This document shows, piece after piece, positions 34,886 through 47,339 of a DNA stretch of 64,000 nt; the stretch's first letter is position 1; each line of letters opens with the position of its first letter. The translations under genes were made by a program, and so were the position numbers. The stretch comes from Coptis chinensis. Lineage: Eukaryota > Streptophyta > Magnoliopsida > Ranunculales > Ranunculaceae. A model generated the notes under the pieces. That model searched no databases and was not told the origin of the DNA. It saw only the letters and a list, made by a program, of their open reading frames with translations. The stretch covers positions 32,480,001 to 32,544,000 of the forward strand of contig CM027380.1 of the NCBI GenBank assembly GCA_015680905.1, read 5' to 3'.

Positions 34886-35890
34886 CTGTAATCCAAAAAT
34901 GAAGGATTACATAATATAAAATGAAAAACTTGATATTAAGAAATAAATTAACAGGACTTAAAGGAGACTCTTAAGGAATGCCACATCTCAGGCAATGAAA
35001 GATTATGGACTAATGTCCTCATTGCAATCAATGTCTTGTGAGTATAAAATATTTTGAAATCGGATTGTTGTACTTCTCCTATGATAAAAATTGAAGTGCA
35101 CTTGGCTTTAACTTGGGATGTCTTAAAAAAAAAATTGAGAATATTTCCTACCTTACTTTCGTTCAACCACACATGAATGAATAAATGGTGTATTCTCAGA
35201 AAACCTATATTATCCATAGGAATGTATTGAATCAAATAGGTCCTATGTGTTAATCCGGATAGTGTTATTGATATAAATTTTTATTAAGTAATGATCATTT
35301 AGGTGTACCCTTTATTTTACGGGCAATAAGAACGATTACCTTATTTGATGGTTTTCTTTGGTCAAAGCATATGTCACAACTTGCACGCCATGGAAAGTCG
35401 GGTGCTTTGGGGAGCTAAGGTTTGAATAAGAAAATTGGTTTGCATTTATAATTTCCTTTCTATGTACTCACTAAGATTCATAAGTATATTATGTATTTAT
35501 GTCTACACAGATTAATGCCTTCATTGACAAAGGACAGTTATGGAGGTTGGCCACTTCATCCTTTCTTCATTCAAATGTTGGGCACCTCATGGTCTAGTAT
35601 TGAACTTGCATACTAAATCTGTGATGTTACTCTTGATTTGTTAAGTTAACGACTTTTGTTGAGGTTTGCATGAGTTTAGCTGGATACGAAATCGTTCCTT
35701 AAAAGGTTCTAGTAGGATTTTAGTACTATCTAGAGGATTAGGCATAGATTGTCCATACTATATGTGAAATATAGAGAGGCCTCGATCTAAAACTGTTTAC
35801 AGGTGCTATCAATCTCCTAGACTTTAATATATTACAAAAATCTGTTAGTAGTAGATGGATAATTGAAGTAGTTGAAAGATTACGACATCT
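34886..35890 (-). other. intron between Rep and helicase parts
   Basis: The donor lies after the FKAAC-Q reading at about 35890 (clear GTAATC in the second copy at 62504). The acceptor, ending TTACAG, is at 34886. The 95-residue frame at 34948-35235 lies wholly in this intron and is conserved in the second copy only because the duplication is recent there, so it is not counted as a gene. Confidence 0.6.
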
Positions 35891-36203
35891 TTGCTTTAAA
35901 AGTTGGATGTGGGGTTCCATTAACTATCTGAATATCTTCATAACTCCTAGGTCCTTTAACAATATTAAGCAACATTCTTAAGTAGAACCTTTCACCGATG
36001 TAGGATGATGCGTAGTAAACTCGTCAGTGATATTCCTCGTTTTTAGTAGAGTCCACTTATTATACTTTTTTTCCAAACAAATTTAGTTGGGAAATCAACA
36101 TACGTAAGTGTCTGGCTAATTCATACTCTTCATTTGCCTTGAACCATTCGTAAACTTTGTTCGGACGCTTTTTCACGGCGACTACTACTTTTGGATCATC
36201 TTT

Positions 36204-36911
36204 TCATTTGTAGTATACCATATTCTGACCTTCAAGATGGAATGGCAACCGCTCGACACTCGGATTTCTGTACTGTATATCAAAATTTAAAAGCCTCCAA
36301 ACTCCTTCAGAAGAAGAAAGAAATCGACAGTCTAAGAAGTTTGATATTTCATCAACATCCCTGACAATTTGTTCCTTACTGTTACTGTCAGTTACTACAT
36401 TCTCAACAATCATTGCAGATGCTCTATCCTTTCCCTTGTTAATATACTTGAATAGGTACTTGATTGACCTTGCTTTGTTGCAGTGTTCAACATTTATGTG
36501 GGCTTGAAACTTCACAATCAAGTCCACATTGTGTGGAATGACCCATTTGTTATCAAAAGTTATTAGTCTTTTTGTGCGATTCGACCATTGTCTCTCCTCA
36601 TATGATTTGTGAAGTCATTTTCGTCAATCGTTGTCTCGCTACAGAATGGTTTCGGATAGTGCCTAGAGCATTTTTGATTCCCATCATCAGTTTTTACCAT
36701 GCAAGGAGAATCTGGTTTAGACTGGCCACATGGACCGTGAATCATGAATTCCACAACCGCATTATCGCTTAACTTTGTCGGTAAGGTCGGGCAACCGGCA
36801 GATATAACTTTGTTGACTTGCGAAGGGGTGGAAGGCTTTCTTTGAGTTCTCCAAAATAGCAAGATATGAGCATGGGGCAAGCCTCTTTTTGGAACTCTAT
36901 TGTGTATAGAG
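36204..36911 (-). pseudogene. Helitron Rep catalytic core (HUH and Tyr motifs)
   Basis: The exon begins after an acceptor at 36912 with ALYTIEFQKRGLPHAHILLF. The His-Ala-His of the HUH nuclease motif is at 36866-36874. A cysteine/histidine-rich stretch follows (HGPCGQSK...SPCM...KCSRHYPKPF). The strand-transfer tyrosines lie in KYLFKYINKGKD at about 36444-36458, after the INVEHCNKARSI lead-in. One frame break separates the HUH part (36563-36880) from the Tyr part (36204-36527). The later VERLPFHLEGQN motif is intact. Confidence 0.85.
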
Positions 36912-37675
36912 CTGCAATTAATTGGAAGTTAGTATCAGATTTTCATACTTTAATAATATAATATTTACTAAAACTTAACAGTAAATATAAAGACTTTCCA
37001 ACAAATTGTTTACAGATGCTATGTAAAGAAGTTGCAAACTAACAGAAGCAATGGAAATAAACTAAAAAGTGGACCACTTCACCACTCTTTGATTGACTGT
37101 TCCTTTTGGTATATAGGACTTTTAAGGGGATGGAAACCTAGGATGCTATTCCACATAGCCATATACGAAGTACATTAGAACAAAAACAATTTGTAGACTT
37201 ATTAGGATGAATTTGTGTGTATCTATATTGAAATTTACTGCTTGATTTACTTATAAACTTTCTTGGGCTGGGCTTTTAAAATAGGTGTCAATAGTCTTTC
37301 ATATGATGACTTGAAAGGTAATAACATAAAAATTCTGATTCAGGTTGTAAGGAGAAAACTTATACTCTTATGCTTGATGATATCTTGAATGTATTTTAAT
37401 GTGTTCATGACTTATTTTTTCCTCTCTTGATCTGTTTGTTTGATGTTCTTTGTGATGTTTACTATTAGGTTCTCTGGTTCATAATGAATAAAAAGAGACT
37501 TCGCAAATATTGCTCTTTGTTGGGGACTCTAAATGGGTGACATTGTGAGACATAAGAGCACTCTTGAGGCAAGGATCATGGTTAATCTTTCTGGTCTGAA
37601 AAAGTAACTAAAATTAAACAGGGCAAGAACTAATCTCTTGTATGGCTTTTCGAGTATTGTTTGTAGTTTTTCTAG

Positions 37676-37858
<183 letters not shown>

Positions 37859-37863
37859 TGAAG

Positions 37864-38812
37864 CAGCTCTTAAAGCTTCTAAAAGAGTTCACTTTGAGAA
37901 CAAAACTAATCGACTTCGGTTTTGAAGTTTTTCAACAACATGGATTCACCAATACTCAAATATCAACCATGATCAGTTAATTACCGTTGGTTCTCTTGTC
38001 TGATCCTAACAAAACCCTTGAACCCAAACTTTAGTTTCTCAAAGAGGTTGGTTTTTCTGACACTGACATAGGTAATTAAGCTCCTTTCGAAAAGCAATAC
38101 CTATCTCTTTGCCAGTTTAGAACACAATATAATCCCGTCTTTCAATTCGCTTAAGATGTTACTTCAAATAGAAAAGAATGTCGTTTCGGCAATCAGGGCT
38201 AGCAATGGTGTGGATATTCTACGTTTGGAACCTCAGAAGTTTCTAGAAACCAAAATTCAAATCTTGCGGGATCATGGTGTACCCGACTCAAATATCTCTA
38301 GATTCATTTCAATTGAATTTCAACACTTGGGTGTAAAGAACAATGATTTTAATGACGTGGTTAAGGAAGTTATTGCAATGGGAATCGGTCCATCAAGCAA
38401 GGGGTTTGCACATGCACTTTGTATAGTGTCAGCCTGTTAGGGATGACTAAGGCTAAGCGAGAAGCGAAGATGGGAATTTATAAGAGTTTTGGATGGTCGG
38501 ATGAGGAAATCCTTTTGGCCTTTAGATGTCAGCCCATTTGCTTAGCTATTTTGGAGGAAAAGCTTAGGATTGGATTGGATTTTTTCAACAGAAAGAAGTG
38601 GGAGCTTGCATGTCTTGCCAAAGCTCCAAACATACTTGGTCTTAGCATGGAGAAGAGGATTATTCCGAAGTTAAATGTTATTGAATTTCTTATATCAAAG
38701 TGCTTACTTGAGAAAGACATGCACATTGTTAGTCCATTATTTTGGTGATGCCAAGTTCATCCAGAAATATGTGGCCAAGTATGAGGCGAGAGCTCTGAAC
38801 TTTTGAAGTTGT
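37864..38812 (+). pseudogene. mTERF family gene fragment, intronless
   Basis: Three frames together give most of an mTERF protein: FGFEVFQQHGFTNTQISTMI, LLSDPNKTLEPKL, FLKEVGFSDTDI, then a long open part (38156-38440 and 38419-38748) with ILRDHGVPDSNISRF, IYKSFGWSDEEILLAF, NRKKWELACLAKAPNIL and ISKCLLEKD, and the end FIQKYVAKYEAR. The regular LxxxGFSxxDI repeats are diagnostic. mTERFs bind organelle nucleic acid. The N-terminus and transit peptide are missing. There are stops at about 37979 and 38032 and a shift near 38430. It sits between the two subtilase pieces. Confidence 0.8.
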
Positions 38813-39289
38813 ACCAAGGTAAGCTTCGATCAGTGTAATTCTCGTTCCAACTTTTTTGTGTTTTAATATTTGAGGGACATCAGACTTGAGTTTCAGAAAG
38901 TGAATGACATTGTGGATTGTAGGATGTGAATTGATCTTAAATTGTCAACAAAGTATGCTTCATTTGTCAATTCATTATACTTTCTTGTTATGACCAATTT
39001 TGTTACATGAAGCAAATTTCTTTTATCTATTTAATTTTCTTGTAGAATTATTAGTTCTCTTAGTTGCATTTTATTGTTTGGCAAATATGAGTGTTGCTTT
39101 AAAGGGAAATCTTGGAATGCAGAATGGTTCACATTGAAAATCCTAGATTCATTAGTGCTTGTATTATTTATCGTGATGATATTTGTTATCTAATTGTACC
39201 ATAAGTCCATTACATGGCACTAAGAATTGTCTTGGAATTTGGAAATTAATTTAGCTTCGAATAATTCATACTTGTGTATTGTTTGGTAA

Positions 39290-39293
<4 letters not shown>

Positions 39294-39325
<32 letters not shown>
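39294..39325. repeat. poly(T) run of 32 bases
   Basis: An uninterrupted thymine run between the mTERF fragment and the second subtilase piece. It may be a poly(A) tail of a minus-strand retroposed sequence, but no body was recognised to its right. Confidence 0.85.
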
Positions 39326-39326
<1 letters not shown>

Positions 39327-39686
39327 AGTGATGAGTGAAGTCTAGGCTTGAGTATATAGAAATAGTGTTGGAGGATTTCTGCACCTATTTGCATGTCTAT
39401 CCGTGTCCAATTGGAAAGCAACTAAACCACTTTTCTTTGTGCATCTCAAAGCATTACAGATGTTAGAATTCTTTATTTATTTATCATGCAATGGTTTGTC
39501 TGTCAATTTGAAAAGATTTGATTCATGTTGAGAGATGTTGACCCATTTTGTAGTTTCTCGAAGTCTGACATTCAGATCCATCTACGGTTAATCTTGTAAG
39601 TACTTATGTTTGTTCATTCATTCAATTCATGTGGTTGTTCACTTGTTCTAACTCTTGTAAGCACTTATGTTTCTTGGTGTTTGTAG

Positions 39687-39891
39687 CTTTCCCCCTAAAT
39701 CCAACAACTAACCCAGATGCTGAATAGGGTTATGGTGTTGGACATATTGATCATGTAAAGGCTGTAAGTCCTGGCTTAGTCTATGATGCTATTGAAGGCG
39801 ACTACCTAAAATTTCTATGCAACATAGGGTATACTATGGAGCCGACAAAACTCATATCATTCATGTATATTTCAAGAGCTCAAAGCTACGT
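39687..39891 (+). pseudogene. subtilase downstream exon fragment
   Basis: After a TTTGTAG acceptor-like site, the strand reads LNPTTNPDAE, stop, GYGVGHIDHVKAVSPGLVYD, AIEGDYLKFLCNIGYT. This is the stretch that follows the catalytic serine in cucumisin-type proteases. In a normal gene these two exons would be close. Here 1.9 kb containing mTERF separates them. Confidence 0.75.
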
Positions 39892-40178
39892 ATGTGCCTA
39901 TCTATATTACAGATTTACAGCACGTTATCATAGACTGGTTTCTTGTTTGGATCATTTAGGGCATATTTTTTTTTCAATATTTAGCATCTATTTATAGATT
40001 AATTATATATTTGAAGGGGGAGATATTTTTTTCTTAGCAATATGATAGTCATAAAGTCTACAAATTAACTAAAAAGTTAAAAATTACGAAAGAATAAGTT
40101 ATAAAAACAACTAAATTAGTAAATTAAAAATTACGAAAGAATAAGTTATAAAAACAACTAAATTAGTAAATTACTTAC

Positions 40179-41348
40179 CTGCCCAAGCTTTTCCGAACCT
40201 TTTACGTTTTTGCAAATCCGTCATAAGTTCATGCAGCTTGATCTCAAAAACTCTAGAGACAATTTCAGGGAAATCTACGTGTGAATATCGAGGAGCAATC
40301 TTGTCAATACATTTTTGAACTTCAGGCCATTTAGGATTGCAAGTAAAAGTTATGAATAGATCAGGAGATCCAGCCCATCGACAAATCGCAATAGCGTCTT
40401 GGTAGTTTTGCAGCATATAACGTGGACCTCGGTGAAAGAAGATGGTAAAACTATTAGCCTTCCAACAAAACCTGGTTTTGAATCTCGTAAAAAATCTTGC
40501 ATCAATTAATCCTTGATAAAGCTCGTACGAATAGTCTGGCTGGTTATTTCTAACCCAATCAACTCTAATCTGTTCTACAGCACAGTAAGAATCAACAATA
40601 AGTTGTTGTTTCAAGCGTCCACCAAGAACAATTGTTTTTCCTTCTTTTAGTCTCATTTGCAACCTGAAAGCGTAGAACTCCCTCATGCTTATGTTTGTCC
40701 TTTTCCCAACTTTGACATTATTCCGATAAGGGATATCAATCCTGTACCCGTCTTCAGCATGAGGAAACAAAAGAGGATATTGCATGGCCATGAAACTTGG
40801 GTGCAATTCATTTATTCTTTTCAGGCCATATCCTTTTTTGTCCACCATAATATCCGCGGTAATTACCAAATTCACTCTCTTCCTCAACAATTAAGTGCAA
40901 CAACTTCGGATGATGTCGGCATGTTATAAAGTCTTCCATCCTTTTGTCTTGTACTAATAAGCTTTATACTGAAATCACCTACTTCAGACTCTTTAAACCT
41001 GTCCCTTGCCATTCTATAAGTCTCAGTAAGTTTGTTTGTATTGTTTAACATATCTATCAGTCCCTTCACAATATCTGGATCCAACTCTTCTTCGGACCCG
41101 TTTGTCAAAAATTTTCTTACTAAGAGAGTTCATTTCATTTCACAACTTCATTATCGATTATCATATATGTAAAGTTGGGAAAACTTAGGGGGTAAACCTT
41201 CAGGTGGAAGCAAGGTGCCAATTTTGTGGTGGTTTTGCCCTTTTATCTTGTAGACGTAAGGACCATGACCATTGTTTATTGATTCTTGAACATCACCTCC
41301 TGTTGATGTGAAAGCAAACATGTTGTTATATACTCTGATATTTTTCAT
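40179..41348 (-). pseudogene. Helitron_like_N domain exon(s)
   Basis: It begins NIRVYNNMFAFTSTGGDVQE, then GPYVYKIKGQNHHKIGTLLP and QLYIYD (41151-41348). A middle stretch with DMLNNTNKLTETYRMARDRF follows (40884-41108). The long open frame 40171-40890 contains ELHPSFMAMQYPLLFPHAED, MREFYAFRLQMR, RVDWVRNNQPDYSYELYQGL, MLQNYQDAIAICRWAGSPDL and FITFTCNPKWPEVQ. All are standard blocks of the Helitron N-terminal domain. Two frame breaks lie between the three parts. Confidence 0.85.
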
Positions 41349-41399
41349 AAACTTTTTTGGATGCGGAGCGAATTGCAGTCCATAAGCTCATTTAAAAAT

Positions 41400-41583
41400 C
41401 AGGTGTATCTTTCAAAAAAAAGGTATTTGAACTTTCCCTCCACGCAACATATAGAGAACTTTGGATTTTTTAGGATTTTTCGTTCGGTCATTCCTTTCTT
41501 CATACCAAACAATGGCATCACAATAAGGACACACTAATGTTGGTTCTCCAAAATCCAATGGTTGGAAACAACGCCCTGAATTA
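41400..41583 (-). pseudogene. CxxC...CC zinc-binding-like exon of the Helitron gene
   Basis: After an acceptor (TTTTAATTCAG) the exon reads RCFQPLDFGEPTLVCPYCDA then IVWYEERNDRTKNP and, one base shifted, KFSICCVEGK and LKDTPDF. This matches the family pattern (CPxCxAxxWxxER...FSxCCxxGK). Both cysteine pairs survive when the shift is allowed for. Confidence 0.75.
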
Positions 41584-42231
41584 AAATGAATGTTAAAAAC
41601 TATAACTAATAATATAAAAAATAAAATAATATTAAAAACTATAACTAATAGTATAACTAATATATTACTTACTTTCATGCAAAACTTCACTTGGTTTCTC
41701 ATGGGAAACTGCAACTTCCATATGGTCATTTGTATCGTTTTCATCTTCTACTTCTGAATCATTCCCACTGATTTGAGAATCGTAGTCATCGTCACTTTCT
41801 CCAACACCGTCGGTTGATATAAGTGATTTTTTCGGGAATAATGGTTGTCATCGCTTGTTTCACCATCACAATTAACATAACCATGATTTTTTCAACTGGG
41901 TGGATTTTCTATTACTCAATATCGTCTCCTTTTATATCGGATATTTTTGCTTTTTCATTATTTGATTGCGGTCCATCCATTGTATAAGAATAAAACATTT
42001 TAAATACAACTTAAAGCCAAGTAAAATGAACAATGAAGAATGTCTTACCAAGTTCATTAGAAAAAGGCGGTGAAGGAAAAAACCATCAAGTTGATGTTTA
42101 GTGGATGTAGCATCTGTTGACAAAATTAAAAACATTGTAAATAAAAGACTTATACTTATTTGATTGCCATGAAACTTAGGTGCAATGAAGAATGTCTTAC
42201 GGTTCATTAGGAAGCGGTTGGGAAACTGTGT

Positions 42232-42424
42232 TTATCTTTTTTGTATTTGATTTCGGCGATTCACGAACCAATTCTTTATATTATCTTCTGAAATTTGACC
42301 ATGTATTATTGACAGTTCAGTTGTCAAGAGTTTGATTTCTTCCTTAGTATAATATGATTTTTTTTATTAAATGCACTTTCAAGTATCACAAAAATTTTGC
42401 ATATTTTATTGCGGACCAACGTTT
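42232..42424 (-). pseudogene. homeodomain-like exon 2 (Helitron gene 5' part)
   Basis: The minus strand reads VSYEKRWSA near 42424, then ILESAFNKK and, one base shifted, YYTKEEIKLLTTELSII and ISEDNIKNWFVNRRNQIQKR. LExxF, an EE(I)xxL helix and NIKNWFVNRR line up with helices 1 to 3 of a homeodomain. WF-N-R (42252-42272) is the invariant recognition-helix signature. It is on the same strand as, and directly upstream of, the CxxC exon. It may be the transposase N-terminus or a captured homeobox exon. Confidence 0.5.
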
Positions 42425-42578
42425 CTCATAAGAAACTTCAACTTCAATATGGTCATCCACGTATAAGAATAAAACATATTAAGTAAACAACTATAACTTA
42501 AGTAACAATTAACAATAAAGAATGTCTTAACATATGTTGACAAAATTATAATGGAAGACCTTCCCTTTGGTCCATTCT

Positions 42579-42763
42579 TTACGGATCTCTCCGTTTGTTA
42601 TAAAACCACTTATGCACATTTGTTTTACGTAACCTCACTATGTTCTTTCAACTGATTTGTGATATCTTGGATTTGCAGTTTAGTAGGTTGATTGAAATGA
42701 TTGAAGGTACGCTCGGTATTTGAATGCATCGTTGTAGGACTCCAAGCGTTTTTGGTCGATCAT
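42579..42763 (-). pseudogene. homeodomain-like exon 1 with candidate start codon
   Basis: From ATG at 42763 the strand reads MIDQK, then, one base shifted, NAWSPTTMHSNTERTF, NQPTKLQIQDITNQLKEHSE, then after another shift TNVHKWFYNKRRDP, ending at a stop at 42579. WSPT, PT..QIQ(D/E)IT(N/Q)QL and NV..WF.NKRR resemble WOX-type homeodomains. The WF-N-R signature is at 42588-42608. Similar flanking intron text (aagaatgtcttac) recurs beside both homeodomain-like exons, suggesting exon duplication. Confidence 0.45.
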
Positions 42764-45700
42764 CTAACAAATTAAGGCATTGAAAAATTAAATTAGGGAA
42801 ATTGTCAAGCAAGGTAAGGCAGTGAGGAAAGAATTATATTTTATAAAATATAATGGTATATATAAAACGAAGTGTTTTGTCTTATTATATATGGACTATT
42901 ATATATGGACATATATATACGAAGTGTTTTTGTCTTAGAAGTCTAATACAATCACGAACTCTATTATCTTGATTTTGTCTTCTTTTGTTTATTATATCTA
43001 ACCCGATAATGATCTTTTGCGGTTAAGCCATTTTGTTTTTCACACTTTGCTTGCCCATCTATTCTTTTTGGAAACTATCTTTGTTTTTGTCTCCCTTGAA
43101 TCTTTGTGTAGAATGGGATATCTTGAGGTTCTTTTTTTAACCATGATGAGGATGATGAGAGTTACGGTGGTTAAATTACTCATTCCCAATCTTACCATCC
43201 TGCTTCTTTAACAAACCCCTTTCTTGGCTTTGTTTTGGACCCCAATGGAAAGGTTGTTTTGGTGTCGTCGAAGAGGATAGTTACCATTGTAAGTTTTTTT
43301 CTTTTTTTTAAAATATATAAGTTTTAGTAGTTCTTGATTAATACATAAGCTACTATTGGCAGGTTGACTCTATAAACAATTTGCCATTGGAGTGTGTAAT
43401 AAGGAGAGTGTTCAGAAATATCTCAAAGGGATTTAGGTTTTGTCTTGTAGAGGGTGTGATTAAGTAGTTTTGTTTGTTCATTGTCTCTTTTTGAAGTTGT
43501 TATTGTCATTTCCCGGACTTTCCTATCTATTGGTTTATGAATAATTTGAACATCTTTGATGTTATGAAGTTTCAGCTATCTCTTTTGGCGGCATATTCTC
43601 TTGAGCAAAATTCATATGAATCTTGTAGAGACTTTTGGCCGTTTGAAAGAATCATGAGTTTGGGGAATTAGATTACTAGTTGATGCGGTAAGCAACATTT
43701 TTCGGAAGGAATTTATTTTGCATTTAAATATTTGAGCGGTTAGAAAAGAAATGGAATCAAGCCCGGATGGAAAGAAGAAGTTCATTAGTCAACCGGAAAG
43801 ATCAGAAAAATTTTAGCCATTCCATCTTGGAATCAACCGGTACCTACCTTGGCGGCATTAGATAGGGGGGTTGCCATGGGTGGAAGTGAAAAGTATCAAA
43901 AGGTAAATCTATTTTCCTTTTGGTAGGATATATCTTAATGTTGGTGATGTTTATGTTAGAAATAGTTAAACCATTTCTTAAATTGAGGTATAATTTATTA
44001 TTAGAGTTGTGGTGGAACCATTCTTTTGATCTAAGGAATAGAGGGTGCTAATCATTCTACTAAAATTTCAATAAACATTGAATCGGGTGAGTTGAGCCCA
44101 TAACTTTGTGATGAAAATTTTTTTTTCCTTTTTCGAGCTTATGATTTTCTGATTTTTTGGCAGTTATATTCTCAACTAACTCCTCTTTCCTCTTGCTAAA
44201 GAAATAACCACCTGGGGGTTGTCTCTTGTCTACTTCAAAGACCTTGGCAGATACATATGAATGTTTGCCATACGTAAGTGTAATAAAGCAAACATGATGA
44301 ATAAGGTGTAAAAATTCATTTATTCTTGAGCTAGAAGATTCTAGTGTCTTATAAAGGAATTTAAACTATTTTCAATTTTGGGAGGGGTTGATTGACACCC
44401 GTTTGTGTTTTCCAATCCTTTCTTGTAGATTAGTAAGATGAAGAACTCAAAATCATGTTGGTGTGACCCAAAGGCCGTTAAAGTTAATGCAAAAGTTGCT
44501 AAGAGAACTTGTGTGAAATAAGACTTGATTGGAAGGATCAAAACAAAATCGGCCTTGCAATGGTAGATCCAAATGGTTCAAGTTCCTGATCTTAGAGGAG
44601 TCGAGTTCTTACCATTGCTTTCTTTTGAAAACTATCTAATAGTAAAAGATTATTAAAGAATTGTTAAGCTTTATTTTGAGTAGGTTACAAATTAATGAAA
44701 ATATGGTGGTTGTGGACTAATTAACCAAAATTTCCATTACTATCTTGGAGGTTTTTGAGCCTTTACTTGTAGGGAATTTCTATGCTTATTTGGAGAAATT
44801 GAGTTTTAGTTTTGATTTTTTGATTGAAAATGGAGTCATGCTTAAAGTCTCCTTATGGCTTTGTTTATAATGTTTGATGCACCTAGACATCAAGATCCAT
44901 AAGAAAAAAAAAAAAATGTTATTGTTATTTTTTATTAGTTGTTAATGATATGTTAAATTTGTTATTAATGATAAATATTGCCCATTGGATTTGGAGATCA
45001 TTAGCTTGTATTCAAAAGTGGATATCTTTTGAAGTGTTATCTAGCATGCGATGTTATCTAGCAAATGGAAGTTCGATCTTCTAAATTGTTCTTTTCTATT
45101 AATAAAAATAACCTTGCAAAAAGCCATATCTTTATTTTAAACAACATGGTGTTATGTTCTTGAGGGTTTGTAGATAAAAGTGGTTCTCGATATTCCAAAA
45201 TGTGGGCATGTTCCCAAATGATCAATCTTTGGTGAGAATAGCTCCTTTGGATTCGATTACGGAGCAGGAGCTTCAATGTACTATACATTCTAGTTAAATG
45301 AGAATGCATGTACTCATCAATATTGAGATAAGGTCTTGGACTTCACCAACCATATGCCTAATAGAAAAAAACATATAAAGTGTTCGGTAACTCACATAGT
45401 TTGGTTGGAGGCCATTTTCTTTCATCTTTGAAAAGTAGCTCAATGGTGCTCTTATATATTGATGCTTTGCATGTATTGAAATTTGAATGTTATGCGTTAA
45501 CCGCTTCCATGGGAAGACATCGGATGTTCTTCTATCTTATTTATCAATCAATCAACCTCTTTGAACTTCCCATTGTTCCCACATATTTATTGTATTAAAA
45601 GTTAGCAAACGATGGTGGGGAAATTTGAATCTTCTTAGAAGCATTCGTGAAAATGTATTCAAATACATCTTGGAGTTAGCCCTTTATTACATATCCATTA

Positions 45701-46770
45701 AGATAAGTGTAAGATGAAGAAGCACTAATGTTTGTTGAACTTCCGGGTCTTTCTTTATTATTGCCGGGAGGGCTCGGTGTTGTTTTTCGAGCATCAGATT
45801 TAGATACATAGAATAAAGACATTGATCTAAGATAATTCATTGCATTGGATAATAAGGGAAGGTTGAGGTCAAAGGGTTTCTGCAGCCTTTGCCGAGGGAA
45901 ATTGATATTGCTAATAAAAATCTTCTTGAAAAAATGACATATATTTGTTGTGGCCATGTCAAAATTTCGGATCTTTGTGGTGTTCCGTCTTTGTATAATA
46001 GGGCGACACCTACCGCTCTAATCGGACAGTCATTTAACAAAAAATGTTCTTATAGGTTGTTTCTTGATTCCGTATTTGCGGATTTGGATAATTACCTGTA
46101 AAACATTTCTAAAAAAAAGAAAAACAAACAAAACCAGGGCGTTTGCCCCGGGTTGGTGTTTCCAAACCTTATAATAATCATCGGACAAAAAAAAAAAGAA
46201 GCATTACAAGTTTTTTACCTTCGCGGTGCAAGAATAGAAAGAATTGTAAGCAAATAAACCTCAAATTGGACATTTCAAATGTACTTGTCGGAAAATATAG
46301 TCTTCTAAATGGCCAAAATCAGTTTGGCTTGAGGAACATGAAACCGAGCATTTATTCAAAACCTTAAAAAGACAAAAAGCGAAAACAAATCAACTTCTCG
46401 AGGTTGGCAATAAATGGGTATAGTCTTGGGACCAAAACAAACTAAGAGCGAAGGTGCTAAATAGAAGACACATACACAATTTTTGTCGCGCGAGTGTTAT
46501 GACAAATTCTACAATATATGACCACCAAGCTACATCGGCGATTATTTTCTAAACTGATCTGAAAAAAAAAGCGAAATCACCTTGTTGGGTGAGGAGAAAA
46601 CAACGCTCAACAACCATAACAAGCGAGTATCTCAATGTATAATCTACACCTTAATGTAACTTCATTTTACATGTAGCCTAATCAGGCTTGAAGCGAGGGG
46701 TTTCCACTTTTCAAGTGAGGCAGTTTTACTCCCAAAAAAGCAAAAATGAGACACTGAAGAGGCTCGCGGG
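42764..46770. other. degenerate region, no confident gene
   Basis: A direct repeat of cgaagtgttttgtctta occurs at about 42870 and 42922. The plus strand near 43110-43290 reads HSQSYHPASLTNPFLGFVLD then PNGKVVLVSSKRIVTI, a coherent coding stretch with one stop, not identified. Near 44440 KNSKSCWCDPKAVKVNAK is similar in kind. Text at 43560-43720 is a diverged relative of 32085-32240. Minus-strand frames at 45676-46040 have no recognised motif. Confidence 0.4.
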
Positions 46771-46779
46771 AGCTCTACC

Positions 46780-47330
46780 AGCTTCCTTTTGAATTCTTCC
46801 ATGTCCATGCCATATATTTTTCTAGTTACCTTTTGATAATCAGTTTCTTCAAAACTATGGCTCTCTTAAGCAAAACCTCCAGAAATGCTAGGGCATCCGT
46901 ACACATTCTTAGTTCTCCAATCTCAAAGATTTTCACATAATCAAATATGCTCTGCAATGGCATGTTGTCTATCCAATATTCTTCTTCCGTTTCTAGATTC
47001 ATGTCAATCTATTAAGATGAAAAAAAATACATGAAATAGCGCTCAATTGTTAATAACTAACTCAACTAAGGATGTACATGTACCTCAACCTGGTAACACA
47101 AAAAGAAATATACTTATATTAGCAGGAGATATACATTTCTTTTAAAACAATATACTCTAATCATGGTTAATACTTGATCAAGTCGTTCCCAGGCAAGAGT
47201 TTCTATGTGGGGGAATCTCCCAAGGAAATTAACTGCCGCATGGATATAAGAACCACTAAACCAATCACTCAACACCATGTATCTTAGATTATGAAAGTTG
47301 GGAAGCCTTCCAATAAGTTACGGGAAAATC
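46780..47330 (-). pseudogene. FBD/F-box LRR protein fragment
   Basis: The strand reads LLEGFPTFHNLRYMVLSDWF, AAVNFLGRFPHIETLAWE (47170-47320). After a spacer that may be an intron it reads EEYWIDNMPLQSIFDYVKIF, EIGELRTCTDALAFLEVLLK, RAIVLKKLII (46800-47010). The second part fits the FBD domain at the end of plant F-box/LRR proteins, and the first the leucine-rich part. No F-box is found. FBD genes are numerous and often decayed in plants. Confidence 0.55.
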
Positions 47331-47339
47331 TGTTAAGAT

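Noticed and set aside
34948..35235. 95-residue frame conserved between the two Helitron copies
   Set aside because: It lies in an intron and the whole block is nearly identical at the DNA level, so conservation says nothing about coding.
46130..46160. gggcgtttgccccggg hairpin as a Helitron 3' end
   Set aside because: No CTRR within the expected distance on either strand.
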